Translations under genes and position numbers: made by a program | DNA from: Massariosphaeria phaeospora | Taxonomy: Eukaryota > Ascomycota > Dothideomycetes > Pleosporales | Direction of reading: 5' to 3' | Assembly (NCBI GenBank): GCA_011032825.1 | Contig: JAADJZ010000044.1 | Location: 1 to 64,000 of the forward strand | DNA: 64,000 nucleotides | The notes under the pieces: generated by a model | Database searches by the model: none | What the model was told of the DNA's origin: nothing | Seen by the model: only the letters and a program-made list of their open reading frames with translations | Part shown: one piece after another, positions 30,954-45,179 of the stretch | Layout of the letters: each line of letters begins with the position of its first letter | Numbering within the stretch: the stretch's first letter is position 1

Positions 30954-33400
30954 TTTACTTTTACATACGAGCATGTTATATTATTCTATTAAAATTAACT
31001 ACAAACTCTGTTTGCTAATACGGAACTATGAAAGTATTGAATGCTTTATTCTACTTTTTATAGAGCACATCTAACGCTTTGCACATAGAATCTAAAATTT
31101 TCTTAATATCTTCAAATGCTGTATTGTTAACAAGCTTGATTATACACTTATAAAGAAAATCCTGCGAAAAGTTTAAAATGTCTTTGCTAAACTTTTTAGC
31201 ATGCCGAAAACATTCTTAGTAGAAAGCAATCTCTGCGCGAAGTTCTCTATTGCGACGAGAAAAATGTTCAACGTAGTACTTTGTACTTTTAAGAAGCTTT
31301 GATTAATCTATTTGGCAAAGCTTTATTTCTACTGCAACAGTAGTTCCTCTGTAACATTAAACAAAGTAGTTAATTTTGTTTACTTTAAAAAGCCGCTTAC
31401 GCGGTAATTAGAGCAGGAATTCTATGTTAAGTTTTAAAAAGGTTTTAAGCGAAGTATAAGTATCTAGACTGCGCTCTATATATTGTGTTGCATAATAGAC
31501 AAAGAAAAGCCTGTTACTATTTTTTCTACTACTAATAATTATAACACACAACGGGCTAGCTCTAAAAGCACTAGTACGTTAAGAGAAAGTAAAACTAAAG
31601 TCTAGAGAATTACTGTTAAACCGAAAGTTTCGTCTAGCAGTAAGCGCGTCTTCGACGGAAAGCAAGTAGTTAATTTCAAACTACTTTACTCTCTAGGCAC
31701 ACCGGATGGAAAAGTTTTAAAACGTTTGAAAAAACTTTTCTAACTTAAGAAGCAAGATTCTAGAGTAGTTTACACTTGCATTTAAAAAGTAATTTCTCTA
31801 TTAGAACGCTAGTATTGCCTTGCGCATAAGAAACTAGTAAACGTAGGTAAAAACTTGTATTAAGTTGTTCTAATTAGACAAACGCGCATTAAAGCTGTTG
31901 TTGAAATAGCGCAAGCTTACTCGTATGTTTTTAATTTTAGAAACGTGTTTTATTATAAAAACTCTCTATACCTAGTGTTTAATTATCTAAGTGTTTTACT
32001 ATTGGACATTGCTTTGTCTACATTGCTTAACATTTTGCATATTAAAACACTAAGCAAAGAGGTCGAGCGATTTATTTACTAAGTGTTTCTAGCTAACTTA
32101 CTAGACACTAACTAGGCTCTGCGCGATAAATAATTTTAAATTTGAATTTAAATCAATTAACCCTAGTAACATTACAGTTTCTAAATTCAACGGCTGCATT
32201 AAAGTTAGTAAGTGCGCTACATACTATTTCTAGTAAATGTTACTTAAATGTTACAGCGTTCGATCGAAGCGAGTACCGCAGTTTAACGGCAAAATCTTTA
32301 AGAGAACTATTCAAAAAACTGCTTATAGAAGTTATGCGGCTAAGTTAAGTAGAGCTAAAGAAAGCTGTAAGTTATATTAGCAACGCGCATACTATAAGTT
32401 TTTTAAAACTACTTAAAGTTAGTTAGTCTTATGCATTCTTAGAAGCTGACACTAATGTTAAAGATTAGCATATATTCTTGCACAACGCGCCTATTGCGCG
32501 TTTTTTAATTCGTTTTGTTATAAATGCGCAAGTTTCTATTTATCTAGATAAGTGCGAGGTTAACGCGTAGATTACGAACATTAAAATTGAAAAAGCAGAT
32601 TTAAACGTAAAGTAGAATACTACGTAGTTGCAAAGTATTAGAGTATAGTGCCTAGGTAGTCTATTTAACATTCTTTCTACAGCGTCTTTTTAAGCGAGGT
32701 TCTTTCTAAGTAGATATTTTAAAGGCTTTTTGCAAATTAGAAACTTCGTTTTTCGCTACTTAGGCCTTTCTACGTAGCTTCGTATTATGTTTCGATACAT
32801 TCTCGAGTTGCGCATAGAGATTATTAATAGTAATCTAGAAGTGCTTGTTTTGCTTAGCTATGTCTCTTAAGTCGTGTAGTACTTAGTTTTCTTATTCGTT
32901 ATTAAAAGCAACTCGCATGTTGAGAATTGTATTGTTAAAAGTTAAGTCGAATAGTGCATCTCTAATTGGTTTGCCTTTAGCAAGCACATTTTCTTTCTTT
33001 TCGCGTGCAAACTAAGCTTAGAGGTTGGTAATAGCATTTGCAGCTGTTGCAGCAATCTGCCTCGCAGTTCTAATGTAGATAGTTTTTTTTTTTTTAGCTT
33101 GCTTAAGCCTTGCGTTAGTTTGCTTAAGCTTTGCTTCGGCATTAATAGCTCGTTGCATGTTAATCTCACTTGTGTATTTTTCTTAATTTAACTTAGCTTA
33201 AACTTTCTTTTAGACTTGTGCGAATTGGCGATAATTAGCGTAGAAATTATAGTAGAAGCCGCTGAGATTGTCGTTTACGGTATTAAGAGTTTTGCTAAAG
33301 CCGTGCATTTGATATAAAAATTAACGTGCTAACTTTTAACGTATTAGTTTATAATTTAGCCAATTGTCTAGAGTTCAACTTGCTTTATTAGTAGAAGCTA
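30954..33400. other. RIP block with unrecognised frames
   Basis: On the plus strand a frame with a few stops can be followed from about 31545 to 32110 (…SSSSKRVFDGKQVVNFKLLYSLGTPDGKVLKRL…). Facing it, about 33170-32700 on the minus strand reads a charged coiled coil (MQRAINAEAKLKQTNARLKQAKKKK…). Neither is recognised. Confidence 0.35.
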
Positions 33401-33402
33401 GC

Positions 33403-33556
33403 ATTGCTCGAACTGCTAGCGTTGCTCTAACTACTAGCGTTGCTCGAACTGCGAGCGTTGCTCGAACTGCGAGCGTTGCTTGAACTGCGAGCGTTGCTTG
33501 AACTACGAGCGTTGCTTGAACTACGAGCGTTGCTTGAACTGCGGGCGTTGCTAGAA
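33403..33556. repeat. 18 bp minisatellite
   Basis: Eight to nine tandem copies of GCGTTGCTYGAACTRCGA, varying mainly by transitions. The unit is stop-free on both strands (SSNAR(S) on minus, LELRAL on plus), so long ORFs overlap antisense. Could be a repeat inside a former coding region. Confidence 0.8.
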
Positions 33557-36500
33557 ATTCTAAGCAGCTTATCGTGCAAGTGTAGTATAAACAAGAAAAA
33601 AAAGTTTAACAATTTATTTATGCAATATAAAGTCTTGGCGTAGAAGCTATAAGCAGTAATCTTAAATAAACCTCGCAACTTGCGCAGAAATATAGATTAC
33701 TACGTAGCAATGTTCTATACACTAATACTAAGCTAAATCTGCGTAGCTAACTATTTTAGGTAATAATCAATTCTGCATTCAAAGCAAACTTATTGTTATT
33801 ATTAGCATAGCTAAAAGAGCGTTTTTCTAAAGAGTTAAATTGGTACGCGAAAAATGCTAAAGCGATAATTAGCAAAATAGCAAAGCGTAGAACCGTTGAC
33901 TTATAGGCGAAAGAAAAATGCTTATTTTAGTATCGTACGCCTAGGCAATCGAAGTAAAGCAGCTTTCTAAACGTAATTTTAGAGCTAGATAACTAGTAAC
34001 AGTGTTGCTAAATCTAAAGTTTTTACTACTTAGCGTTGCATTATCTAGCGTACTTTTAGAGCTAATACGTAGGTTATAGTTAATATGTTTTTTTTCTAGT
34101 ACTATCGAAGTAGGTGAATTAAGCTAACTAGATTTATTCTTGCATATCGCTTTCTACTTGCTAAGCAGAAAATGCGCGGTTCTATGTCGTTTTCGATTTC
34201 TAACTTTTATATTGTACTGTTGTCTAATCTTAGCCCAAAGTGCCTTAAGGTTATTTTCTTTGACATTAATTAGAACTTTTTTTTTCGCTTGCGTGTAGCG
34301 TCGTCGAGGCGACATGCTAGTGTGTTAGATTAAATTTCAACTAGATACAAGTAAAGCAATGCTAAAAGAGCTAATAATAATAGAGTTCTAGCGAGCTGGT
34401 ACGGTGCGACACAAGCGAAATATGCTAAGTAAATAACGAAGTTAGCAGCTATAAATATTAGTTTCGTTCGGCACAAAGCGAGTATAGTTGCCGGTACTAT
34501 TCGAATGTTGAAAGCGAAGTTAAAGTCGTAAATCGCTTATTACTAGTATTGTTAATATACTGCCTGTGTTCTATATAAAGCTTCGACTTAGCAAGATTTA
34601 TCGAACAAGCTAAATATAGATTTACTAACTAACGAGTAGTTCTTAGAAACGCTTACATTATTTTAGTTAATAGATGCTATAACGAATAGTAGCTATTATT
34701 ACATGCTCTCTATAGTAGAGAAATAGAATATAAGCCTACAGTTTATGTTGTACTTTCCAACGAATTAATACTCGCAAAATACTAACTTTTCAACGGATTA
34801 ATACTTTGCCGCGCAAAATACCAACTAGAACAATAAACCTTTTACTACAACTAAAGAGGTAAATACTTTTACTAAATAAGTAAAATAGTTGCGAGCAGAA
34901 GTGTTGGAGCTGTAGAATGCAGTTTGCGAGAAACTTAAGAGCATAGCAAAAGCTATTACAGCGACGCAGAGCTACGTAAATAACTTTGTACTGTAGTCAA
35001 ACGAGGTACACAAGAACTATACCAAACTAAGGAAAATTGTTTCAAATTACCAACTACTAACTACTTAGAGTTTGGCTAACGAGAAGCAGCAAAAAAGTAG
35101 TGCATAGATAGTTAAGTAGTAATAGAACACAATTCTATAGCGCAAAGCAAATTCTTTTGCTATACTTTTTACTGTGCCTTTTGTATTAGTCTAAGCCGCT
35201 TCTTGCAACGCTGCATTAGTTCAATTAATCGCCGTGTTAATTAAAAAGCACAGCGAGTTAAAGAGCTGTTAGCGCTTAAGATTATAGTATTAAATAGCAA
35301 ATTACTAAAAGAAGCGCGCTGCTGCTACTTTTCTCGCGCGAAACGCTTCGCTTAACTATTTCTGCTACTAAGCTAACTATATCTAGCGCTTTCGCGCTAA
35401 AGCTTTGCTGCTAAAGCTTTGCTGCTAGCTTACTTCTTAGCTGTGTAAGTTTGCTTTATAGTACAACATACGTAGAACGCGTTGTTTGCAGCGATGTACT
35501 TAAACTAAAGCAAAGTGTATATATCAAGGCAATAGTTATGCAATACAACTACTGTTAATAGTATGCATATTCGTGTAGTTGCATTTTATAAATCTATAGT
35601 ATACTTCTATGCAGCAATACTTAGTGCGCCTATTGTCTTTATACCTAGCTAGAAATAGCGCTAAACTCTGTTAGAGCACCTATAGCTTAACTAAACGAAT
35701 AGCAATTTCACGTTAACCTACGCTTCGTTAGCTTTAATTGCGACGTTTTCTGCGGCGTTAGCTCTACTGTACTCTACTAGTTACACAACTATATCTAGTT
35801 TACTTCTACGTTTCTCTAGAGCTTATACAAGTATAGTGTTTAGTTAGTATTTATATACTTAACACCGTTTGTTTACTAACTTTTACCTAGAATTAACACG
35901 TTTTTTATTACTAAGTACTTATGCTAGCTTAAGTGCTAGCTTAAACAACTCAACTCTTTTTAGGCTAGCGATTAGTTTTATTGCGATTACCTTAATAGCT
36001 TGTCTAGTTCTAGCTATTACTAGAGCATTTTTTTTGTTTTAGCACTCGCGTTAGTATGTCTACAAGACTTTAACTTTAATCTAGCGTTTAAGTCCTTTAT
36101 TACAAAAGCGTATATTAATTAGTAATCTATTACTACTGCTTACAGCTTATACTATTAGTGCTACATAGTTAAGTCGAGCGCAGTTAGAAGTTCTTTAGAC
36201 TACGCTTTTATTTTTACTACAAAGAAAAAGTTATGTAGAAGCTTAGCTATAGTCTAACATAAGCTACGCATTCTTGCCTATAGCAACGTTCTACTTCTTA
36301 TTTAACACTTAGAGTTATAAAAAGAAAATTGAACATCTTGATACGTTTAATTATAAAAGTTATCTAGATTGAAACAAAAGAAACATTATCTACTTTTACA
36401 AGAAGAATTTACTAGTTTTACACTTGCTTTTTTTATTGCTACAAGTTTCTAGATGTAGGAGTTACTATGCTATTTAGAATTAGGTACAGTTTAAGCAAAA

Positions 36501-39500
36501 AGAATTTCTTTAATTTAGCAACTTTTTCTTTGCTTGTACTTTTTTTTCTCTACTTTAGCGTTTCAATTGTATTAACTATGTACATTCTAGTAATTTCTAC
36601 TACCGCAAAGAAATACTTGCATAGTTTTGCGCAAAAGTTTCTCTAGATACTAATACACAGAATAATTTATAATACATAGATTTTCCTTCTTTGTTTCTAC
36701 TTATATAAAACTAACTTTTAACTAAAGTGCGCATGCATTTTCGTTTGAGTCTAGGCGCTACTATATTTGCTTTTTTTCGCTTTTTTTTTAGTGTACAATT
36801 GCATTGACCTAACTGTTTATACTTGTTCGTTTAATAATTAAGCTAACTAAAGTTTAAGTTTAGCATTTGTTTTTTTACTAAAGCAGGCATAGTTTGTGGA
36901 AAGCTACTTAATCTATGTTTTTATAAACGATTAAAGTTTAGATATACAGTTAAACTCTAACTTAGATAGTAAACTCTAAATAACACTACTTTGCGATACT
37001 TGCTGTATTTGATACAAAGATTAAACTAATTTATATAGCTTAAGTTAGCATTCTCGTTAGTAGTAAATGTAGATATAAAATACTTCTAAAGAATTCTTTC
37101 TAGTAAAGTAGAAATATTAAAACTTCGACATCAAATAGAACTAACACAAGTGTAATAATTTCTTCTTAGAACAAGTTCTTCAAATAGTTCGAAAAAAAAA
37201 AACGCAGCAAAAAGGCTGCGAGTAAGGCTCTAGAAATCGTACGTTTCTAAGAAACTATTAAACTATTGCTTAATTGTATTTATCTAGGAAATATCGTCGA
37301 GCTTAGGTTTTTTCTCTAACGGCATGTTGATGCGGAAGTACTTAGACTACTAATTTTCATTAACATAGTTTAGATGCTTATACTAGTTATTTTGGGCATT
37401 AAGCACAGCGTTAAAAAAGCGAAATATTTGCATTAGAAACTTGTTGCGAAAATGTAGCCTTTGTTCTGCTATAAGTAGTGTATCTAGTTTTTTAGTATAC
37501 CTAGTTTCTATAGAAACGACAATGTCGAAAGTTGTGCTCTAGATTGCGTTCGATTTCTACTAAGCAGAATCGATTAGATTGTTGTGTTTACTAGCACCTC
37601 TATTTTAAAAGTACTCTAAGCCTTCGATAAATTTAGCTAGAAAATAGAAAAGAGCAGCTAAAGTAGCACGAGCTCTAGGACACTGTTAATAAGTATAGTT
37701 TCTTTGCAAGGAAATACGAACGCATTGTACACAAGAATTTTGCTTTTTACTTTGCCTAGCCTATAGTACTTGTAGCCTAGCAAGGTTAGATTTAATTTAA
37801 ATCTAGGTAAAACTCTTTACTATAGTCTTTGCGCCGATTTGCGGTTCTATTGTAGTTAAAAAGTATACATAATCTAGAGTTAGAAACTAACATAGTAGTA
37901 ACCGCGAATTTTGCGCTCGATATTCTACAGTTGGTTTTAAGACTACCGAACAAAAGCGTTTCTTTTTTATAAGCTTTTTTTGTGTAGTCTTTTATATTGC
38001 TAGCACTATATAAGCTATTTGTTACTAGTCGAGAAACTATTGTGTACATTTTGGTAAAAAGCAAGGTTTATTCTATGTAGAATAACACCTGTTGAGCTAG
38101 AACATTAAACGCTAAAATGCATTCGTTAATGCTTTGCTACAAGTAAAACATAAGTACTATAAAGCTACTTGTAAACTATAAGCATAACTAACAATAGATT
38201 AAAAGTATAACATGCCTAAGCTTGATCTAAAAAATAAATCAAATTCGTTGTAGAGTAGATATAGAAGACTTTGGTAAATATTAAAAGCTTTAATTGCTTA
38301 AAGCGTAAATATTTCCTGTACACTTTTTCTATCTAGAACGAGTAAGCGAGTACTTGCAGTAAAGAGCTTAACATGAATTGTAAAATTGCCTACGCAGCAA
38401 CATAGTAGGCATTTCTTAAGAACGTAGCAGTATTCTATATTATTAGTTTTTTCTTTGAATAGAAAAGCGTATGTGTCGCAAAATGTATAGCTACATTAAA
38501 AAACATGTTTTAGTTTTTGTCTTAGGCAATACAAACACGTTTTAGTTGTGCACAAAATAGCTTAATTAGTAGTAAAAAAATATATTACTTTTTTGCGCAT
38601 TTGTACACTTGGAGTGCTTCTTGTTTTTAAGTGCATTTTACAATACAGTTCTTCGATTTTCTTGTAGAATTCGCTTGGTAACTTCTTTGTATTTCTAAGT
38701 TAAGCTAAGGCTGCATCAAAGCAAGCGTTATAGTAGAAAACTTTAAAAACTATATCTGCTTTAAATTCTATGTGCTGTTATTAATACATTATGTTTTTAG
38801 TTGAAAGTACTTACAATGCATTCTAGAGAGCGAACTATCTATAAATATCGCTAAAAAGATATACTTAATAGCAAAGTTTATACTTAGCTTGTTTTCTACA
38901 CATAAGCCTAGGAAAACTTCTAGGTAGTAGCTAAAGTTGCTGTTTACAAAGTTGCCGCAACGCGTTGCAGTAACGAAGTTAAAATTTTTAAAAACTAACT
39001 TTGCTGTATGCTAGAAAGCTGCTTCAAAGAATCTATTAAAATAAGTCCTCGAAAAAAGCGTCTAATCCGCTTGCCTAGAATGTCGAACTAAAGCAACGTT
39101 TTAATTGATAATACTTTTAAAGTAAAAGAACTAACTAGACTTTTTTTTAGAGTTTACAACTACTTGATTAACACTTTGAAAAGCTTTTGTAGCACTTTGA
39201 AAAGCTTTTGTAGCAGCTAGAAGCTCGCGTTTATTCTAAGTTACTAGAATAAGTCTAGGCTTCTACAAACTAGTATCTTAAACTTCTTAGCACCAAAAAA
39301 AGCGTATGCACTGTTTTCAACTAGCGAAGTTGTCTAAAAATATGCATACTACGTTGGTAAATAGAAAAATAAGCTTTGTAAAAGCTATGTCAACTAGGTT
39401 TCTAAGTTTAAGTTTTGATAATTTATTAAGCTATTGCACATTATAACGTGCCTATTTAGTTACAACATTAAGCTAATAACTACTATAAGCAAATTCGTAG

Positions 39501-42500
39501 TCTACATTAGCAACTATTAGCGGGTAAGCTAATTTCGAAGAATCTACACTAAGTTGAGCTAGTCTACGTAGTGTTAATGCATTGTAACTAGTAAACATTG
39601 CTTTAGCTGCTGCTGTTTTTTCAATTTCTTCTACTAATAACACTACGAACGAGTGTTAGCTTTGTAGTTAGTTAAGTTTCTTTAAAGCCTATTGCAAACT
39701 AGTTCCTGCTATAATAATCTATTAATTACTGTTTTAAAAAGCGTAGAGCTATTCTCTAGTGTATGCTAGCGCTATAACATAGATGTTAAAACAACGCGCT
39801 TATTTCTTTATATAGTACAAACTCAAAAAGTAATAGAAACATATTAGTAGAGGTAGTAGATTTATTTAAATTACTAATTCTAGAACACATTACTTTGCAA
39901 TGCTATAAATAGAAACGTAAAAAAAAGCTAATATTTCTTTAGTATAGCATGTATACAAGTAGAGAATCTTGATTATAGTATCAACGATGCGCAACTTAAC
40001 TATTGTGTTAGTTGCTGCATCTCTAATTTCGAGCACAATTTGCTAGTTCTTATTAATCTCACAGAGTACAAAGACTTGCTCTAGAAAAACGAAGTATTAG
40101 AAGCTTAGTATTTTGCAGTTAGAATAGCGCCTAAACTTTAACTTTTAGCGTTAATTCGGCTAGCATGTTTACACGGCTATTTTCGCTTTAACTTTGCAAA
40201 AGCAAGACTAGAAATACTAGATAAATAGTAGCTAGTAGATATGTACCGTAGTAGTACGCTCTTTCTATATTAGTTTGCTACATTTTAACATTAATAAACA
40301 TGCTAGCTAGCGTTCAATTATACGTACATCTAGTGTATGCCAAACACGTTTTCTTAACTAATAGTAAAAAGTATTTGCATATTCGGCATTATTATCGCTA
40401 GAAGAATTATAAAGAAAAGAACAAATAAAAGCAAACTCTAAGCAAATTAAAACAATAGTATCTCAATTAAATTATACGGCAGGACTAGCTTCTTAGTATC
40501 TTAGATAATTTAGAAAAGTTCCGTTTGCTATGAAAACATTTTCAACTTAGTTCGTTTTTTTTAATACTAAGCTAGAGATGCTATAAAGTACGTTTGATCT
40601 TTTACTTACGCAGCTACGCTAACAATGTTTAAGAAAGTCTAGCACTACTTGCGACAAATGTACACTATTTAGAAAACTTTAACTTAAAGTAACAGCTTCT
40701 AGTGTAATAAAAGCACTGTTTTTAATTTGCAGAACTGCGCACTTTAGTAGAGTTCACGTAACCAACACTTTGTTAATAGTCTATTCAAATCTAGCTTGTT
40801 TAGGCGAGTACACGATAATTCTCGACGCGAAATGCTTCTCGAACGAGTAGCTAGCTTAGATAGGCTAATATTTACGTTTGAAACTTTTTACTGCTATGTT
40901 TAGCTTCTAGGCGATACAATAGTTGATTTTAGAAAACTATTTGCGCTCGCAAAAGTACGGCCTATAGTAAAATCAATGTTTATTGCTAGTTATACTAGAC
41001 TCTAAAAGAAAAGTAAACGTGCATTAATACAAAACGGCAAAAGTAACAACTGCTAGATAGAGTTGCCTAAACCAAAGCGTTTTATATGCGCTTATATGCA
41101 ACTTTGTTTATTTAAAATTTAACGACATAGCGGTAAGCTAGCACAGAATTGTGCTACTTTAACAGTTGATTTTAGTAAGTGCCTAAGTTGGTTAGCACAG
41201 TTAGAAAGCTTTGCATATAATCTAAAGTTCAAATCTAGCAGAATATTAAAACTCTACTAAATAGATGCATTGTTGTGCAAAATTCGAAACAACTTACGCG
41301 TAGAGTAGCTACCGCAGTATTACTACGTCTTAGAACACGATCTAGAAGTCAAAGCACTTACCTAAAAGAAACGTTGTAAGAATTTAGCAACTTCTAAAAG
41401 GCTACATAGTTTGTTAATAGTAGCTAACGCTACTACTTCTTAGTCTAAGGATATTATTCGTACTAGACTCTTTTTTCTACTAATTCAAGAAGCACTTAGC
41501 TAAGGAAATAAGCCTATTTTTATACAAATTAGCGAGATAGTTCTTGTATTAAGATGTTTTATAGAAGACTTTGAGACGCGCGATTCCAAAACATCTTAGA
41601 TAACCGTAGATAACGTATCTATGCGAGTACTATTATTAATATACTCAAAAGAAAATAGTAAAGCTAAGCAGACGGTAATATTCTTTGAGCTGAAATCGCG
41701 CGCTTTCAACGCAGCGTTTACCTGCGAGAAAACTAGAACTAGTTTCAAAAAAAGTGTGCAAAAGATCTGCTTTAATTCTAAAGCTAAATTTCTTTTGCCT
41801 AACGCTACAAGTCGATTGAAAGTATGCAACTTTAAATATGTACTTTAGTATAGCCTAAGAGAAGTAACGTGCGTGTATTACACCTATAAGTTACTTAAAA
41901 AGTAAGTAAATAAATAGCTCAAAGAGAAACAAACTACTAAAAGAAAACTAAGAATAAGAAAGCAAGACTAGGAAAGCCTTTTCTATGCCTAGAATCTAGA
42001 GACAAATTCTTAGAATAGCGACGAAAAGTTGTAGAGTAAAGCATAAATAGTTTGTAAACTAATAATACAAAGCATAAGCACTAGTACAGAACTAGAAATA
42101 ATAAAGTAAAGAAGTTGAATAAGAAGATTTATTGTTATATTGTTTGTAAGTAGAATCGCAGTCTATATTCTCTAGGCTATAGAAATAGCACGTAATTTAA
42201 TCTATGTAAAAGTTTTACGCCGTATATTTTAGTTGTAAAGCTAACTAAGCTAACCGCTAAACTACTTACATCTAGAATTAAAATCAAGAATATTCGATGT
42301 AAGCTCAATCTAACGTAGTAATTAATAAAATACGAGAATTGCAACTGTTATAGATCTACTAAGACTTACAAACTACTTTTTCTTTACAAATAAATGTCTT
42401 GAAGCGCTATCGTTGAGCTTTGAAACGGTAGAAAGCTTCTACATTTCAATTACAAGACTACGAAGCTTAGAGTAGTAGTTTTTCTAGTCTAGAAAAGTAA

Positions 42501-44248
42501 ATAACTCGCTAGCGAATTTCTCCAAGCACTACGCTAGCTTTTTCTCGTTAATTCTACTTTGAATGCATAGGAATTGCCGTAGATGTATAGTTTTCAACTT
42601 TAAAAAATACTTTAGATTATCTTGTACTAAGTTATAACATATAACATATTTGCTAAGTAGAACTAACTTAGAAGTGTTCTTGTGCTTGCTTAAGTGTAGT
42701 ATGCTATATAAATAGATCAAAATGTTGTGCATTAACTTGAAATCCAAATTGTTACAAGTAGTAGCAGGAAGCGAATAATATGCTAAAATCTAGCTTAAGA
42801 TAAGTAATATTCTCGTTGCCTACTACGCTTAGATTATAAAATAATAGAGCTTAAAGCAAAGAGCTTAACTGTTGAAGCGCTATTAGAGTAGTTTTAAAAG
42901 CTTCGCTTATAACCTCGCTTTATGTAATATAAAGCGAACTTAGGCTAGATATGTAGAAAAGCTCTTTTAAAGAAAAGTCTACATTATCTGTTAATATTTA
43001 GTTAAACAAAATAGCAAGATGTTTGAGATTTATAAGATAGCTTTGCAAATAGAACAACTTTGCTAGTTTAAAAAGAAATACATTAGCATGTATGCAGTTC
43101 TAAAGAGTAAAGTTGTTTATTAATTAAAGCAGTAGAAAATGCGAGACGGTAGAAAAAAAAGTAAATAAATCGAAGCTATTAAGAGTTAGCTTTTTAACGT
43201 TTGTAAAGCGAACATTTTGTTAAAAGAGTCAAGCTAATAGAATAGTTTAGAATAAATTCGAGAACTTTTCTAGTTGCTGCACGCTAAGACGTAGGTTACG
43301 TAGAAGCTATTTAGTATTTCTAAGCTTCTAGGCAAGGCATAGAGCAAAATCTTTAAACTACTCAACTAATTAGAAATAGACATCTAAAGTTTCTAGATGC
43401 GAGAAATTAACTAGAATCTAGAAGATTAAAAGGCTTTCGAAGAACTAAGCTCTAAATAAAGTATCTTACTATATAGGTTCCTAGAAGAATCTAAGCTGTT
43501 GTTGAAAATAGAGAAAGTGTTCTAGAATCCGCATACTTATAGGTTTCTTTAAGAGATATCTGCTACTATTAGAAATAATAAATTAAAGTAGTGCTTTATA
43601 CCTAAAAACTCGTAGTCTTTGAGATTTTATTAGAACTAGGACTATGTAGATAGAGTAGTTTCTTTTTGTTAAAATTAGTTTGCTAATTTCTTTAGGCTTT
43701 AGAGTGTAGATACAAGGTCTATAGAATAGTAATACTTCTACACAAAACAATATTGCATTTTTAAAAACAAGCTCGTTAACGATAGTTAAGCTTTGCGTAA
43801 ACTTTTTAATGTAGTTGCTAGCACTAGCACTAATAGACAACTGCATTTGAATTAAACTTAAAAAGCTTGTTGCTTATATAGTTAGATGTTTGTAAAGCTA
43901 AAAAGTAGCGAGCACTAAAAACTCTTTCGAAACGCGGCATAGTACAGCAAGAGTATGTTAGTTTTAAATCTATAAAACTATTAGCGTAGCAGCTAGACTT
44001 TTATAAGAATAACGTACAAGATTAATAACTTCTCGCAGCAGATTCTACGGCAAGTTTATTATCGCAAAACATCTATCGCCGTTTTGTTTCATGTAAACAG
44101 CGTAGCTACTAGAGTGCTTATTAAAAGAACTAAAGTTCGCGATAGCGTAGACCTCGTGTGTTTTATGTTTTACTAATAGATATTTAGTTTTAGGTTAACG
44201 CGGAAACTACGCCGCGCGCGCTAGCGAGTAGCGCAGCTAGCAACGCTT
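33557..44248. other. RIP block, no gene assigned
   Basis: Very AT-rich. Open stretches at 37792-38064 (minus), 41596-41829 (minus, antisense to 41621-41848), 42529-42747 (minus) and 43583-43846 (minus) show no recognisable motif. A 21 bp unit is duplicated at about 39174-39215 (ACTTTGAAAAGCTTTTGTAGC twice). I cannot name any gene here, though traces of coding frames are likely. Confidence 0.4.
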
Positions 44249-45092
44249 TTGAATGCACTATTTCTTACTTCGTGTTACTACTTTCTACTAATAGCTTTTT
44301 CTACTCTACGCAAACGCAATTCTGCTGCCTGCGATTGCTGTCGTGTTAAAAAATGCAAAGTATTTAGGCCTAGTACAGGTTACTTAATTAACGTGCTTAT
44401 ACTTTTAGTGCACTGCGCACTTAATTTGCTACTTTAAATGCAAAACGAACGGGCATGTATGTGTATTCTCAAAACGACGTTGTTTAAAGAAATTTAAAAA
44501 CTACTTAACAAAGTAAGAAACACCGCTAGTAAAGTACTAGGCTAATAAAAATAGGTACGTTGAATTGCTAGAAAGCGAGTTAGAGAATCTGAAATTAGGC
44601 ATCGAGCAAATGTACTATCTAGTAGAGAAGAAAGAAAGTTAGCTAGAAAGCAGCTACCGCAAACTCTTGACTATTAATAAAATACTAGAAGAACTTGGGA
44701 TTTTCTTTGCAAGCAACAAGAACACAAGCTCTAAGTTAAGCTTCGAAAACTCTTTAATGCACTAAGCTAATAATTAGTTGAAACATACTTCGCAACTCGA
44801 ATTTAGCAGCTTAGTTGCCTTAGAATACTTTCTTTCTACTGCTCTAGAACATTTACTAACTGCTATAAAACACTTCTTTCTAACTGCTTTGAAACACTTA
44901 CTAACTATTCTAGACCTACCAACTGCTCTAGAATACCTACCAACTAGCCTAGAATATTTTCTTGCGAATTTATTTACTCTAAAGAGTTTCTTAACTGTTT
45001 TAGACTTTTACAACAATTCTTACAACATGTATACCCTAGGTTTTAGCTACTCTAAAAGTTTAGAGTTTAACATGTACGAAAGTAGCTTATAG
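44249..45092 (+). pseudogene. Zn2Cys6 transcription factor, RIP-destroyed
   Basis: Exon 1 (44249-44359) ends RKRNSAACDCCRVKKCK; a 49 bp intron (44360-44408, GTATTT...TTTTAG) leads to exon 2 beginning CTAHLICYFKCKTNGHVCVFSKRR. Together these form a fungal zinc cluster (C-x2-C-x6-C-x5-C-x3-C-x6-C, with one extra residue between the fourth and fifth Cys). A linker/dimerisation region follows, YVELLESELENLK, as in SIP4/XlnR-like regulators. The frame then runs with a few stops to TAG 45090-45092 and includes leucine-rich repeats of ALEYFL/ALKHLL type. It would be a DNA-binding regulator. Exon 1 start is uncertain and the C-terminal regulatory domain is absent. Confidence 0.65.
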
Positions 45093-45179
45093 AATAACAT
45101 AGAATAACATAAGCCTATAAGATAATATAGTACTAGCATCTAATTTTCTACTTAATTATTGCTGCTTTCTAAGAAATCC

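Noticed and set aside
33403..33556. Possible CRISPR-like array
   Set aside because: Units are contiguous 18-mers without spacers, in a eukaryotic genome.
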